Assembly (NCBI RefSeq): GCF_018861045.1
Contig: NZ_JAHKQJ010000005.1
Coordinates: 434,001-498,000, forward strand
Length of the DNA: 64,000 nucleotides
From: Octadecabacter sp. B2R22
GTDB taxonomy: Bacteria; Pseudomonadota; Alphaproteobacteria; Rhodobacterales; Rhodobacteraceae
Direction of reading: 5' to 3'
The notes below the pieces were generated by a model that was not told the DNA's origin, did not search any database, and worked only from the letters and a program-made list of their open reading frames with translations. Every line of letters begins with the position of its first letter. The first letter of the stretch is position 1. The position numbers and the translations under genes are program-made. Below, piece after piece: positions 9,711 through 20,216 of this stretch.

Positions 9711-9768
9711 GTTGGGGTAAGGCGGGTGACGTCGCGTTTAAAGTGACCTTTGCGTAAACCTTTGGCAT

Positions 9769-9781
9769 GGTTTCTGAAACC
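9769..9781. promoter_or_regulatory. 13-bp palindrome upstream of the dienoyl-CoA reductase gene
   Basis: GGTTTC-T-GAAACC is a perfect dyad 17 bp before the start codon of the gene at 9799, just upstream of its ribosome-binding site. A TetR/GntR-type fatty-acid regulator could use such a site, but the site is short and no regulator is known here. Confidence 0.3.
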
Positions 9782-9795
9782 TCCTGAAAGGGTAA

Positions 9796-11817
<2,022 letters not shown>

Positions 11818-11834
11818 TTAAGGGGGCGAACGAC

Positions 11835-12506
11835 ATGGGATTTCTGAACTGGACTGCAGCACTTGCCGTAGCATTAGGGCTGACGGCTTGCTCCTTTGTG
11901 CCGACATCCGTTGATACGGACGCCGATGTCATCGTCGTTGGGGATTCCATTCTCGCGTGGCACCGTGGCACGGGGCTTTCTATTCCGAGCGTGGTTGAGC
12001 AGCAGTCCGGCCTAGATGTTAGTAACGTGTCGATTAGCGGTGCGACGTTCTTGGGATCGCGTGGAATCCCGACCCAATATGCCGACAGTGATTGGGACTG
12101 GATGATTGTTGATGGCGGCGGCAATGATCTTTTGCCGACCTGTGGCATGCCTGACGCTGGGCGTGTTCTGGATGCACTCATCTCACAGGACGGACAAAGC
12201 GGTGCGATGCCTGCGTTCATCTCTCGTGTTGCGGGGCAGGGCGTCAACGTCATCCTGCTTGGTTATTATCCTGTGAGTGAACGTGGGGGCGCATTTGCTG
12301 GTTGCGTGACCGAACTTGATGAATTGTCGGCGCGACAAGCGCGGTTCGCGGAAACGATCTCTTCGGTGACATTTGTTGACGCCGGAAAAGTCGTTGGATC
12401 TGGCGATGAAGCGGCTTACGCCGAAGATTGGGTGCATCCATCACCGCGCGGCGCGGCTTTAGTTGGGCAATTGATAACTTCCGCGATCAGGGCAAACGGA
12501 TCGTGA
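11835..12506 (+). CDS. SGNH/GDSL-type hydrolase, probable lipoprotein
   Basis: 223 residues. A signal sequence ends in a lipobox LTAC (C19). The mature domain is an SGNH hydrolase: block I nucleophile GDS at about 36-38, block III GGGND near 95-99, and the block V Asp-x-x-His pair in DWVHPS near residue 204. Such enzymes are esterases, lipases or acyl-ester hydrolases; the substrate cannot be read from sequence. It starts 17 bp after the fadH-like gene on the same strand, so cotranscription is likely. Confidence 0.82.
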   Translation: MGFLNWTAALAVALGLTACSFVPTSVDTDADVIVVGDSILAWHRGTGLSIPSVVEQQSGLDVSNVSISGATFLGSRGIPTQYADSDWDWMIVDGGGNDLLPTCGMPDAGRVLDALISQDGQSGAMPAFISRVAGQGVNVILLGYYPVSERGGAFAGCVTELDELSARQARFAETISSVTFVDAGKVVGSGDEAAYAEDWVHPSPRGAALVGQLITSAIRANGS

Positions 12507-12653
12507 GGGCCGCAAGTAAACACCGCGTTTCTGTGTTTCCTGCCTCGCAACAGTCCTGTGATTACCGCGCAATTGTCAGGCCAATGCCGCAGTACTGCCC
12601 CTTTTGACCCCGATAGATGGTCCTCGAACAAAGACGCAGACCGAGGATCAAGT

Positions 12654-13559
12654 ATGGATCGCCTTACGGAAATGGAAGCCTTTGCCACAGTCGTGGACCA
12701 AGGTGGATTTACTGACGCAGCCAAGAAGATGGGGATTAGCAAATCCGCAGTTTCCAAGCATGTGTCATCTCTAGAGGCCCGCCTTGGTGCGCGTCTGCTG
12801 AACCGCACGACCCGCCGCGTAAGCCCAACCGAAATTGGCCTTGCCTATTATGACCGTGCCCGCCGCGTTTTGAATGACGCTGGCGAAGCGGATGCTTTGG
12901 TGACGTCCATGCAAAGCGCGCCATCTGGCCTTTTGCGGATCAGTGTCGCAACAGATTTCGGGGTAAACCACCTTTCCCCAGTGCTTGGTGACTTCTTGAG
13001 CGAGTTTAACGACATCACCGTCAACATGGTCCTTAACAACCGCTATGTTGAACTGATCTCGGAAGGGTTCGATATGGCGATCCGCATTGGTGAGCTGGAA
13101 GACAGCACACTGCGCGCTCGCAAATTGACGGAAACGTCTCGTCGTATGGTCGCCGCTCCGGGTTATTTTGAACAATATGGTCGCCCTGAAAAGATCGACG
13201 ATCTGAATGATCACAAACTGCTTCACTATTCCAACCAAGCGAACTCTGCTGTTTGGAAACTCACAGCGCCATCCGGTGAAAAACGCCAAGTGCGGACCGC
13301 TGGCTGGCTGACAGTGAACGACGGGCAATCCCTTTTGAACGCTGCAATCTCGGGCCTCGGCATCGCTTACTTGCCATCATTTCTGTATGCAGATGCATTG
13401 GAAAAAGGTCTGGTCGAAGAAGCGATCCCTGATCTTCCAGTCGAAACACAAGGCATCTATGCGGTCTATCCTCCGGGCCGGTTTACCCAACCCAAGGTCC
13501 GCGCATTCATTGATTTCCTCGTGCATGCATTTGCCGAAAAGGGCCCAGACGCCTGGTAA
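12654..13559 (+). CDS. LysR-family transcriptional regulator
   Basis: 301 residues from the ATG at 12654, which has GAGG at a suitable distance; the frame is open further upstream but has no LysR sequence there. An N-terminal winged helix-turn-helix covers about 1-60 (AFATVVDQGGFTDAAKKMGISKSAVSKHVSSLEARLG), followed by a periplasmic-binding-protein-like effector domain. It belongs to the AaeR/DhlR-like subgroup whose members often respond to aromatic or acidic metabolites. The target is unclear, because no divergent gene shares its promoter region. A strong terminator follows. Confidence 0.9.
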   Translation: MDRLTEMEAFATVVDQGGFTDAAKKMGISKSAVSKHVSSLEARLGARLLNRTTRRVSPTEIGLAYYDRARRVLNDAGEADALVTSMQSAPSGLLRISVATDFGVNHLSPVLGDFLSEFNDITVNMVLNNRYVELISEGFDMAIRIGELEDSTLRARKLTETSRRMVAAPGYFEQYGRPEKIDDLNDHKLLHYSNQANSAVWKLTAPSGEKRQVRTAGWLTVNDGQSLLNAAISGLGIAYLPSFLYADALEKGLVEEAIPDLPVETQGIYAVYPPGRFTQPKVRAFIDFLVHAFAEKGPDAW

Positions 13560-13596
13560 CCCAGTTAAGAATCCCAAGGGGTGCAACGCCCCCACT

Positions 13597-13635
13597 AACG
13601 CAGCCTGTCCAGTCAAATGGGGGCTGCGTTTTTTT
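13597..13635 (+). terminator. Rho-independent terminator after the LysR gene
   Basis: Nine-base perfect stem AACGCAGCC (13597-13605) with GGCTGCGTT (13622-13630), 16-base loop, then a run of T to 13635. The T-run overlaps the stop region of the convergent CDF gene. Confidence 0.75.
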
Positions 13636-14542
13636 ATGAACCGAATGTGGGGGCATTGATGCAGGCATGGGCCGTGCATTCCAATTCCAGCGTGATTTGG
13701 GTAATACCAAATTGGCTTGATAGCAGGTCTCTTGCCTCGGATTTGATGGAGTCCGCATCCGCCCATTCTCCGCCCCAAACGACCACGTGGGCCTGAAACG
13801 CTGTGAGGTGTTCGTTCACCTGCCAGAGGTGCGCGTTATGAACATGGGTGATGCCATCTACCTCCAGCAAAGTGTTGATGACCGTTTGGGGGTGGATTTG
13901 CTCGGGCCTCGCTAGCATGAGGGTGCGGATAACCGACGGCATTTCCGACAAAGACATCCAAAGAATGTAAGCGGCAATCATCAAGGTGATGATCGGATCA
14001 GCCAACCACCAACCGAAGGCATAAATCATTAGGCCTGCAACGATGACCGCCACTGAGCCCATGGCGTCGGCCAAGTTGTGAAGGAATGCGGCGCGAATGT
14101 TCACGCTGTCTTTCGACATCGAGTAAGTCAGCCATGCCGTAATCGCGTCAACCAAAAGCGCAACGATTGCCACCACGATCATCAGCCAGCCGATAACTGG
14201 CTGCGGATCAAAGAACCGCCAGATTGCTTCGTATGCAAGGTAAATGCCGATCATCGTTAAAGAGGTATAATTCACCAGCGCCGCAACGGTTTCGACCCGC
14301 GTATAGCCAAACGGCATGTCAGCACTAGCGGGTTTTCTGGCGATCTTATGGGCGAGATAAGCGATCACCAACGAAGCTGCATCACTGAGATTATGCAGCG
14401 CATCCGCGATCAACGCCAAAGACCCAGACAGCACGCCGCCAATGATCTGAAAAACCGTCAACCCGACATTCACGCCAATCGCGCCGAGCAAGCGCCCGTC
14501 GCCTTCAGATGTGTCGATCGTGTGAGTGTGGTGATGGGCCAT
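13634..14542 (-). CDS. Cation diffusion facilitator (zinc/cadmium/cobalt-type efflux)
   Basis: 302 residues. His-rich cytoplasmic N-terminus (MAHHHTHT), six transmembrane segments, and CDF metal sites: the ALIADALHNLSDA segment in TM2 and the FLHNLADAMGSV segment in TM5, each giving the His/Asp pair that in ZitB/CzcD-type members favours zinc and cadmium. A C-terminal ferredoxin-like cytoplasmic domain follows (VINTLLEVDGITHVHNAHLW). It exports divalent metal by proton exchange. A MerR regulator is encoded divergently, and the intervening promoter has MerR-type geometry, so metal-induced expression is strongly implied. Confidence 0.9.
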   Translation of the reverse strand: MAHHHTHTIDTSEGDGRLLGAIGVNVGLTVFQIIGGVLSGSLALIADALHNLSDAASLVIAYLAHKIARKPASADMPFGYTRVETVAALVNYTSLTMIGIYLAYEAIWRFFDPQPVIGWLMIVVAIVALLVDAITAWLTYSMSKDSVNIRAAFLHNLADAMGSVAVIVAGLMIYAFGWWLADPIITLMIAAYILWMSLSEMPSVIRTLMLARPEQIHPQTVINTLLEVDGITHVHNAHLWQVNEHLTAFQAHVVVWGGEWADADSIKSEARDLLSSQFGITQITLELECTAHACINAPTFGS

Positions 14543-14570
14543 GAGCTGTTCCTTGCTGTTGTGCCTGCCT

Positions 14571-14601
14571 TATGTAATTCCTCTAGTGGCTAGAGGTTCA
14601 A
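14571..14601 (-). promoter_or_regulatory. MerR-type promoter and operator for the CDF gene
   Basis: On the minus strand, -35 TTGAAC (14601-14596) and -10 TACATA (14576-14571) are separated by 19 bp, the overlong spacer typical of MerR-regulated promoters. The spacer contains a perfect dyad, CCTCTAGTGGCTAGAGG on the plus strand (14580-14596), very like CadR/PbrR operators. The regulator is encoded divergently at 14613. Confidence 0.8.
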
Positions 14602-14612
14602 GGGGTTTTTGC

Positions 14613-15023
14613 ATGTATTCCATTGGCGATTTGTCGCGGCGCACTGGGGTCAAAGTTCCCACCATTCGCTATTACGAAAACATTGGTTTGTTTGCGCCCG
14701 TCGGGCGAACACGCGGCAATCAACGGCGATATGATTTGGATGGATTGCGAAGGCTGAAGTTCATCCGCCATGCGCGGGAACTTGGGTTGCCAATCGAAGC
14801 GGTCCGCGCATTGGTGGCGCTTGATGGGCACACCGACGTGTCCTGTGACAGGGCACATGACATCGCGAAGGCTCATCTTGCTGATATTCGTGTTAGGATT
14901 AGCCAGTTGCAGCGGCTAGAGGCTGAGTTGGCCCGAATTTCGGCATTGGATGACCATGACGGTGGCCCCTGTATGGTGCTAGAGGCTTTGGGCGATCACG
15001 AGACCTGCACTCGGCCTCATTAA
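14613..15023 (+). CDS. MerR-family metal-responsive regulator
   Basis: 136 residues from the ATG at 14613; the open frame upstream runs through the operator and is not coding. The N-terminal MerR helix-turn-helix (YSIGDLSRRTGVKVPTIRYYENIGLF) is followed by a dimerisation helix and a C-terminal metal loop. Cysteines at VSCDRAHD near residue 79 and in GPCMVLEALGDHETC near the end are placed as in ZntR/CadR-type sensors. It probably senses zinc, cadmium or lead and activates the divergent CDF exporter. The exact metal is not decidable from sequence. Confidence 0.88.
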   Translation: MYSIGDLSRRTGVKVPTIRYYENIGLFAPVGRTRGNQRRYDLDGLRRLKFIRHARELGLPIEAVRALVALDGHTDVSCDRAHDIAKAHLADIRVRISQLQRLEAELARISALDDHDGGPCMVLEALGDHETCTRPH

Positions 15024-15026
15024 CGG

Positions 15027-15950
15027 TCATTCGGTAGAGGTTATGATCACTTCGACACGTCTGTTTGCTTCGCGGCCTTCTTCGGTCAGGTTCGTGGCTA
15101 TGGGTGAAAGATATCCCATTCCTTCGGCCTCTAGCTGGCGACGGGGAACCGAATAGGTCGTCACAAGGCGTTCGAGGACCGACCCTGCACGCCGCTTGGA
15201 CAGGGCAACATTCCCGTCCAGGGACCCCACCGAATCCGTGTGCCCGACCAAAGCAACCGTTCGGCTTGGGTTGGCGATCAGGTAGTCGGCAAGGTCTTCC
15301 AGTGTTTGAAACGTAGCTTCGCCCAGTTGTGCGGACCCTGTTTGAAATGCCAGATCAGCCAAAATGAACCGTCCAACAGTTTCCAAAGATTGAGCAAGGT
15401 CGCCTGTGATTGTCGGGGCAACCGCGTGCACGGCTGGGGCGTCAGCCTCGGCCACGATGCTGCTGCCTGCTGTTCCAACGCGGATAACCTGCGCAAATCC
15501 CGTCGACGATGATCGACTGACTAGAATGCTGAGTAGTTCAATCTCACCGTCGACGTCTCGTTGTAGGGCCAAAAACCGAAAATCACCCAGATCGACATGC
15601 ATCGCGGGCGCAGGCAGAACATCAGTTGAGAAACGGAAATCAAACCCGCCACAGCCGTCATCCGTGCAGCGAAAAAGAACTTCAAAACCATCTTCAACCA
15701 ATTGGTTCTCGAGGGGGCGTAGAAGTTGGAGAGTCGTAATACCGGCGGCATCAACGTGCCATGCTTGGCGGCGGACTTCTCCGGTACCGGTCAGAACGGG
15801 CATTCCTTCTGGTGACCACGGAGCTGTTGGCATCTCGTAACTGCCCAGCCCTTCAACCTCTTGCGCTGCCAGCGCGGCGTTTGCGGGCATGTCCAGCGTC
15901 ACGGCGGCGGCTTGGAGGGGCATCAAAAGAAGGGCGATGTATCGGATCAT
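15027..15950 (-). CDS. OmpA-family protein
   Basis: 307 residues. Signal peptide at about 1-15 (MIRYIALLLMPLQAAA). The N-terminal 180 residues are a beta-rich domain I do not recognise, with a disulfide-prone CTDDGCGG. The C-terminal OmpA/Pal peptidoglycan-binding domain lies at about 195-305 (FQTGSAQL, VGHTDSVG, NVALSKRRA, NRRVEV). It should sit in the periplasm or outer membrane and bind peptidoglycan. It is third in a minus-strand run after the CinA-like and GNAT genes, three bases after the latter. Confidence 0.88.
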   Translation of the reverse strand: MIRYIALLLMPLQAAAVTLDMPANAALAAQEVEGLGSYEMPTAPWSPEGMPVLTGTGEVRRQAWHVDAAGITTLQLLRPLENQLVEDGFEVLFRCTDDGCGGFDFRFSTDVLPAPAMHVDLGDFRFLALQRDVDGEIELLSILVSRSSSTGFAQVIRVGTAGSSIVAEADAPAVHAVAPTITGDLAQSLETVGRFILADLAFQTGSAQLGEATFQTLEDLADYLIANPSRTVALVGHTDSVGSLDGNVALSKRRAGSVLERLVTTYSVPRRQLEAEGMGYLSPIATNLTEEGREANRRVEVIITSTE

Positions 15951-15953
15951 TTC

Positions 15954-16673
15954 TCAAGCTTCCGGATGGATGCGGTAGTGGTATCCTCCCATAGGAACGA
16001 ACCCCATGGAAGCATAGAGAGCATTGGCGCCGACATTTGCGGTTGTCACCAAGAGAGCGACTTGCGTTGCGCCGCGCCCTTGGGCCCAGAATGCCAAGGC
16101 GCGGATCATGTGACGGCCCACGCCCTGACGGCGAAACGCCGATGCTGTTTCAATCGCATGCAGCATTGCGACCCCGTCGTGAATTGCAGCAAAGGCAGTT
16201 CCGGCAGGTGTATCATGAACACGCCCCAAGATTGTTGTCTTTGGATTTTCGGCACGCTCCATCACGGCCAAGCGCGCGTCATCGATACCCCCTGCATCCC
16301 AAATCTCGGCCTGCGTTGCCAGTGGCGGCCAAACCTCAAAACAAGTGACAGCAGGTGGCCGCTCAGTCGCGATTTTCTCGACGGGGGCGGTGTAATAGGT
16401 GACGGGATCTTTGATCGCGTAGCCGTCACGTTCGAGCGCGGCATCGAGTGTGTCTTCACCCGCGCGGACCATGAACAACGGGTTTTGCCCGATGTCACGC
16501 ATTGCGTTCGACGCTAGGGGGTAGTCGTCAATCTTCGCCGCTGTGGTCGCCGTGGCCGCACTAACCCGACTGCCGCCACCAGCGCCCTCACGAATGGTCC
16601 ATCCGCTTACATCGCGAAGCGATTTAGCAGGCCATGTGGCGTCGATCAAAGACGTGAGTGTTTCAGGTGTCAT
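15954..16673 (-). CDS. GNAT-family N-acetyltransferase
   Basis: 239 residues. The acetyl-CoA site is in the C-terminal half: VAMLHAIETASAFRRQGVGRHMIRAL contains the RRQGVGxxM loop of motif A, and ALYASMGFVPMGGYHYRI matches motif B. The N-terminal half carries a degenerate GNAT-like lobe. The substrate is unknown. Its start overlaps the stop of the upstream CinA-like gene by four bases (ATGA), so the two are translationally coupled. Confidence 0.82.
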   Translation of the reverse strand: MTPETLTSLIDATWPAKSLRDVSGWTIREGAGGGSRVSAATATTAAKIDDYPLASNAMRDIGQNPLFMVRAGEDTLDAALERDGYAIKDPVTYYTAPVEKIATERPPAVTCFEVWPPLATQAEIWDAGGIDDARLAVMERAENPKTTILGRVHDTPAGTAFAAIHDGVAMLHAIETASAFRRQGVGRHMIRALAFWAQGRGATQVALLVTTANVGANALYASMGFVPMGGYHYRIHPEA

Positions 16674-17392
16674 GTGGGGAATGCCGCCTTAAGGTTATCC
16701 AGTGCGGCTGAGACCCGTGCTGCGTCTTGTCCACGGATCACGATGTTGGACCCGTATTTGCCGTCTTTCTGAAATGGGTAGGACCCGATTGAAAGGTCAG
16801 CGTAGGATGCGGCGAGATCAGCGAGCGGTCCCGCGATATCGCCTTCGCCGCGATCAATGCGCAAGGTTTCTGATAACAGCGGTGCGCCGCCTGAAAGGGT
16901 TGGTAGGACTGTCGCCACCATCGCTTGAAAGACTGATGGAACGCCCGCCATGACGTGCACGTTTTGCACCGTGAAACCGGGCGCGATGCTGACGGGGTTG
17001 TCGATCAGTGTTGCGCTGTCGGGAATACGGGCCATGCGCAGGCGGGCAGCGTTAAGTTCTTGGCCATTGCGGTCGTAGTGCGCTTGCAGCAGGGCGCGGG
17101 CATCGTCGCGCACGTCAATATGGTCATCAAAAGCGGCTGCGATGCAATCGGCGGTGATATCATCGTGGGTGGGTCCGATCCCGCCAGATGTGAAGACTGT
17201 GCCGTAAGCCCCAGACAACGCCTTAACCGCCGCAACAATTGCGGGTGCATCGTCACTGACCACACGCACTTCTTTCAGGTCGATCCCGACTTTCGTAAGT
17301 TCCCCAGCGAGATGATACATATTGGCGTCGCGCGTGCGACCAGACAGGATTTCATCGCCGATAACCAGCATTGCGGCAGTGGGATTGGTCAT
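16670..17392 (-). CDS. Molybdopterin-binding protein, CinA N-terminal type
   Basis: 240 residues. It has the MoaB/MogA-like fold at about 5-170 with LVIGDEILSGRTRDAN, VSDDAPAI, FTSGGIGPTHDDITADCIA and NVHVMAGVPSVF. These are the features of the N-terminal half of CinA; the C-terminal pyridine-nucleotide amidase half is absent. Stand-alone versions like this are common in alphaproteobacteria. CinA-type domains have been linked to ADP-ribose or nicotinamide nucleotide hydrolysis, but the role of the short form is not established. It is the first gene of a coupled run and diverges from sfsA. Confidence 0.85.
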   Translation of the reverse strand: MTNPTAAMLVIGDEILSGRTRDANMYHLAGELTKVGIDLKEVRVVSDDAPAIVAAVKALSGAYGTVFTSGGIGPTHDDITADCIAAAFDDHIDVRDDARALLQAHYDRNGQELNAARLRMARIPDSATLIDNPVSIAPGFTVQNVHVMAGVPSVFQAMVATVLPTLSGGAPLLSETLRIDRGEGDIAGPLADLAASYADLSIGSYPFQKDGKYGSNIVIRGQDAARVSAALDNLKAAFPT

Positions 17393-17431
17393 GCACTTCT
17401 CCTATGGTTGGGAATGGTATAAATCGCGCTC

Positions 17432-18139
17432 ATGCGCTTTGCCACTCCCCTTGTTCCAGCCCGATTAATCCGCCGCTATATGCGGTTCCTGTCTGATGTA
17501 GAACTTTCCGATGGTTCGGTCGTTAAGGCCCATTGCCCGAACCCGGGTTCAATGATGGGGTTAAAGGACGAAGGCATGCGGGTTTGGATCGAACCCAACG
17601 ACGACCCTAAGAAAAAGCTCGATTGGGGGTGGCGGTTGGCCGAACTGCCGAGTGCTTTTGTCGGGATTGATACAGGTGCTGCCAATAAAGTCGTCGCTGA
17701 GGCCTTGGTCGAGGGGATTGATGGCCTAGGCGGGTACGATGTGATCCGCGCCGAGGTGAAGTACCGCGAGAAAAGCCGTGTCGATTTCCTGCTCAGCAGT
17801 AACCGGCGGCGGGATTGTTACCTCGAAGTGAAATCAGTGACCTTGTCACGTCAGGCCGGATTGGCAGAGTTTCCCGACAGCGTCACAGCGCGCGGCGCAA
17901 AGCATCTTGGCGATCTGGCAGCAATGGTCGAACAGGGTCATCGCGCTGTGTTGCTGTTTCTGGTGCAACGAACGGATTGCGATCATGTAACGTTGGCTGC
18001 GGATATTGACCCGACCTATGCCGCTGCATTTAAGGCCGCATTGGCCGCTGGCGTTGAGGTGATATGTCTGGCGTGCGCGATTACACCAGATGAGATCATA
18101 GCCGCGCGGCAGCTGCCATTTAGCGTATCCCCCCCTTAA
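17432..18139 (+). CDS. sfsA: SfsA family protein (sugar fermentation stimulation homologue)
   Basis: 235 residues, usual length. An N-terminal OB-like part (PLVPARLIRRYMRFLSDVEL, HCPNPGSMMGL) is followed by a nuclease-like core with YREKSRVDFLLSS and CYLEVKSVTLS, whose Asp and Glu-x-Lys residues resemble the metal-dependent PD-(D/E)XK site. SfsA binds DNA in E. coli and was first described as a regulator of maltose genes, but its true activity is uncertain. It diverges from the CinA-like gene and precedes map. Confidence 0.93.
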   Translation: MRFATPLVPARLIRRYMRFLSDVELSDGSVVKAHCPNPGSMMGLKDEGMRVWIEPNDDPKKKLDWGWRLAELPSAFVGIDTGAANKVVAEALVEGIDGLGGYDVIRAEVKYREKSRVDFLLSSNRRRDCYLEVKSVTLSRQAGLAEFPDSVTARGAKHLGDLAAMVEQGHRAVLLFLVQRTDCDHVTLAADIDPTYAAAFKAALAAGVEVICLACAITPDEIIAARQLPFSVSPP

Positions 18140-18226
18140 CACGAGAATTTTCCGCCGGATAAAGCGCGAAGGGGTTTTGAAAACGCTCGATGTGTCCTAT
18201 CTGAGCGTAAGACAAAGGATTATGTG

Positions 18227-19036
18227 ATGAGCAGCTCTAAAGCCACGATGACAAAAGACGGCATTCGCCTGTATGAACCCGCTGATTTTGCAGGTATGCA
18301 TAAGGCCGGACAACTGGCCGCTGAAATTTTGGATCGGATCGCAGAGCATGTGACTCCAGGTCAGACGACCGAGGCGCTTGATACGTTGATTACGCAATGG
18401 GTCAACGACGCGGGAGCGACGTCCGCAACGATCGGTTACAAAGGCTACAAACACGCAAGCTGCATCAGTGTGAACCACGTTGTGTGTCACGGAATTCCAA
18501 GCACGAAGACCCTTAAGTCGGGTGACATCATCAACATCGACGTCACCGTGATTGTAGATGGTTGGTTTGGTGACACGAGCCGTATGTATGTCGCGGGCGG
18601 CAAGCCGAGCGTGAAAGCGAAACGCTTGATTGATGTGACCCATGACGCGCTGATGTTGGGGATCGAGGCCGCTAAACCAGGAAATACGTTTGGCGATATT
18701 GGCCACGCGATCCAAACTTATGCCGAAAGCCAGCGCATGTCGGTCGTACGAGATTTTTGCGGTCACGGCCTTGGCGTTGTGTTTCACGCGCCACCAAATG
18801 TTCTGCACTATGGCCGCGCGGGGACGGGGCCTGTGCTGCAAGAAGGCATGTTCTTTACGATTGAACCGATGGTGAACCTCGGGCGACCGGAAACTAAAAT
18901 TTTGGCCGATGACTGGACAGCCGTAACGCGGGACAAATCCCTGTCAGCACAGTTCGAACACTCCATCGGGATCACGGCAGATGGTGCAGAGATTTTCACG
19001 ACCTCGCCAGCTGGAAAATTCCACCCGACGTTCTAG
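18227..19036 (+). CDS. map: Type I methionine aminopeptidase
   Basis: 269 residues from the ATG at 18227, which has AAAGGA seven bases upstream; the GTG immediately before it is less likely. Pita-bread fold with the metal ligands in INIDVTVIVDGWFGDTSRMY (two Asp), CGHGLGVVFHAPP (His), FTIEPMV (Glu) and the final Glu in FEHSIGITADG. The enzyme removes the initiator methionine from nascent proteins. Its stop shares the tetranucleotide CTAG with the stop of the convergent HAD gene. Confidence 0.96.
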   Translation: MSSSKATMTKDGIRLYEPADFAGMHKAGQLAAEILDRIAEHVTPGQTTEALDTLITQWVNDAGATSATIGYKGYKHASCISVNHVVCHGIPSTKTLKSGDIINIDVTVIVDGWFGDTSRMYVAGGKPSVKAKRLIDVTHDALMLGIEAAKPGNTFGDIGHAIQTYAESQRMSVVRDFCGHGLGVVFHAPPNVLHYGRAGTGPVLQEGMFFTIEPMVNLGRPETKILADDWTAVTRDKSLSAQFEHSIGITADGAEIFTTSPAGKFHPTF

Positions 19037-19674
19037 TTCAAGATCAGCTGTTGCACCTGCGACATCGAGTTGGCGACTTCAGCCCCAAGCGCAGCAAGAT
19101 CCGCGTCCTGTCCCTCAGTAGCGAACCCAATTGTGTGCACGCCTGCGGCGATTCCAGCGCTACACCCCGCTGTGCTGTCGTCAATCATCACGGTCTTTCG
19201 CGGGTCTGCATTCGTCCGCGCGATCGCATGTAAGATCATTGCGGGGTCAGGTTTGGGCAAGTAATCTTCACGGCACATGATGCGGCCGTCGAACCGATCC
19301 CAAAGCCCGGATGGCCCGAGAGATAGGCGCATCTTTTGCATTGTGCCATTGGATGCAATGTAGTGAGGAACCCCAGCTTCAACCAAAGCGTCTAGAAGTT
19401 GAAACACCCCGTCAAACACGTCGACGCCTTGGGCAAGTCTTGCGTAGATCAGACTGTAAATCTCGTCGAGCCAGCCGTCGGGTAAATCAGCGCCGCGCCG
19501 TTTCCCTTCATCCATCACGGTATCCATCGTACCGCCAGTAAAGAGGTCAGCGACCTCATCCCCGCTTAACGGTAGGCCATACTGGGTGAAATTTTCTGCG
19601 ATGACGGCAGCGGTCGCGTGTTCCGTATCGACCAGCACGCCGTCGCAATCAAAAACTACTAGATCAGGGGTCAT
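19033..19674 (-). CDS. HAD-superfamily hydrolase (phosphoglycolate phosphatase-like)
   Basis: 213 residues. The nucleophile and acid are D9 and D11 in FDCDGVLVDT, the motif II Ser/Thr region is in YIASNGTMQKM, and motifs III/IV are in PKPDPAMI and VMIDDSTAGCSAG. A helical cap lies between motifs I and II, as in beta-phosphoglucomutase and phosphoglycolate phosphatase relatives. The substrate is not decidable. It is the last gene of a three-gene run whose members overlap by four bases each. Confidence 0.88.
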   Translation of the reverse strand: MTPDLVVFDCDGVLVDTEHATAAVIAENFTQYGLPLSGDEVADLFTGGTMDTVMDEGKRRGADLPDGWLDEIYSLIYARLAQGVDVFDGVFQLLDALVEAGVPHYIASNGTMQKMRLSLGPSGLWDRFDGRIMCREDYLPKPDPAMILHAIARTNADPRKTVMIDDSTAGCSAGIAAGVHTIGFATEGQDADLAALGAEVANSMSQVQQLILN

Positions 19675-20216
19675 TGCGCTCTCATGATTGTAATATGTGT
19701 GTCGCCATAGCGGCGCAGGTCGACTTGCTCAAAACCAGCGACGGCTTGCGGTGTGTTCTCTTCAAATACGATCAGCGCGTCATCTGCCAACCATCCGTTT
19801 TTCTGTGCCAAAAGGATCGCTGCCGCGCCGAGTGATTTACCGTATGGCGGGTCTAGGAACACGAGGTCGCAGGGGGCCGACGTCATTGGCAGCTTGTTTG
19901 CCGCACACATCAGTAAGGTCGTGTCGTCTTCGCGGCGGGTCTTTGCGATGTTCTCACGGATGAGTTTTTGGGAAACGCGCCCATTGTCCACAAAGGTCAC
20001 ATGCTCAGCGCCGCGTGACAACGCTTCAAGGCCCAACGCACCCGTTCCCGAAAACAGATCAAGAACTCGCGAGCCGTGGGGCAAACTGTAGCTCATCAGC
20101 ACGTTAAACAGGCTTTCGCGAACGCGGTCCGACGTTGGCCGCAGGTGAGCGGCCTCGTCACCCTTGCCAACACTTGCAAGGGTTAATCCACGATGCTGTC
20201 CGGCGATGATCCTCAT
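19671..20216 (-). CDS. rsmD: 16S rRNA (guanine(966)-N2)-methyltransferase
   Basis: 181 residues, normal length. RsmD hallmarks are the start MRIIAGQHRG, the LRPTSDRVRESLFN segment, SAM motif VLDLFSGTGALGLEALSRGA at about 51-70, and the catalytic DPPY at 122-125. It methylates G966 in the assembled 30S subunit. It is the middle gene of the reductase-rsmD-HAD run, coupled on both sides by ATGA overlaps. Confidence 0.95.
   Translation of the reverse strand: MRIIAGQHRGLTLASVGKGDEAAHLRPTSDRVRESLFNVLMSYSLPHGSRVLDLFSGTGALGLEALSRGAEHVTFVDNGRVSQKLIRENIAKTRREDDTTLLMCAANKLPMTSAPCDLVFLDPPYGKSLGAAAILLAQKNGWLADDALIVFEENTPQAVAGFEQVDLRRYGDTHITIMRAQ

Noticed and set aside
14541-14612. Extended start of the MerR regulator
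   Set aside because: The extension would translate the operator and promoter, and the conserved MerR helix-turn-helix starts directly at ATG 14613.
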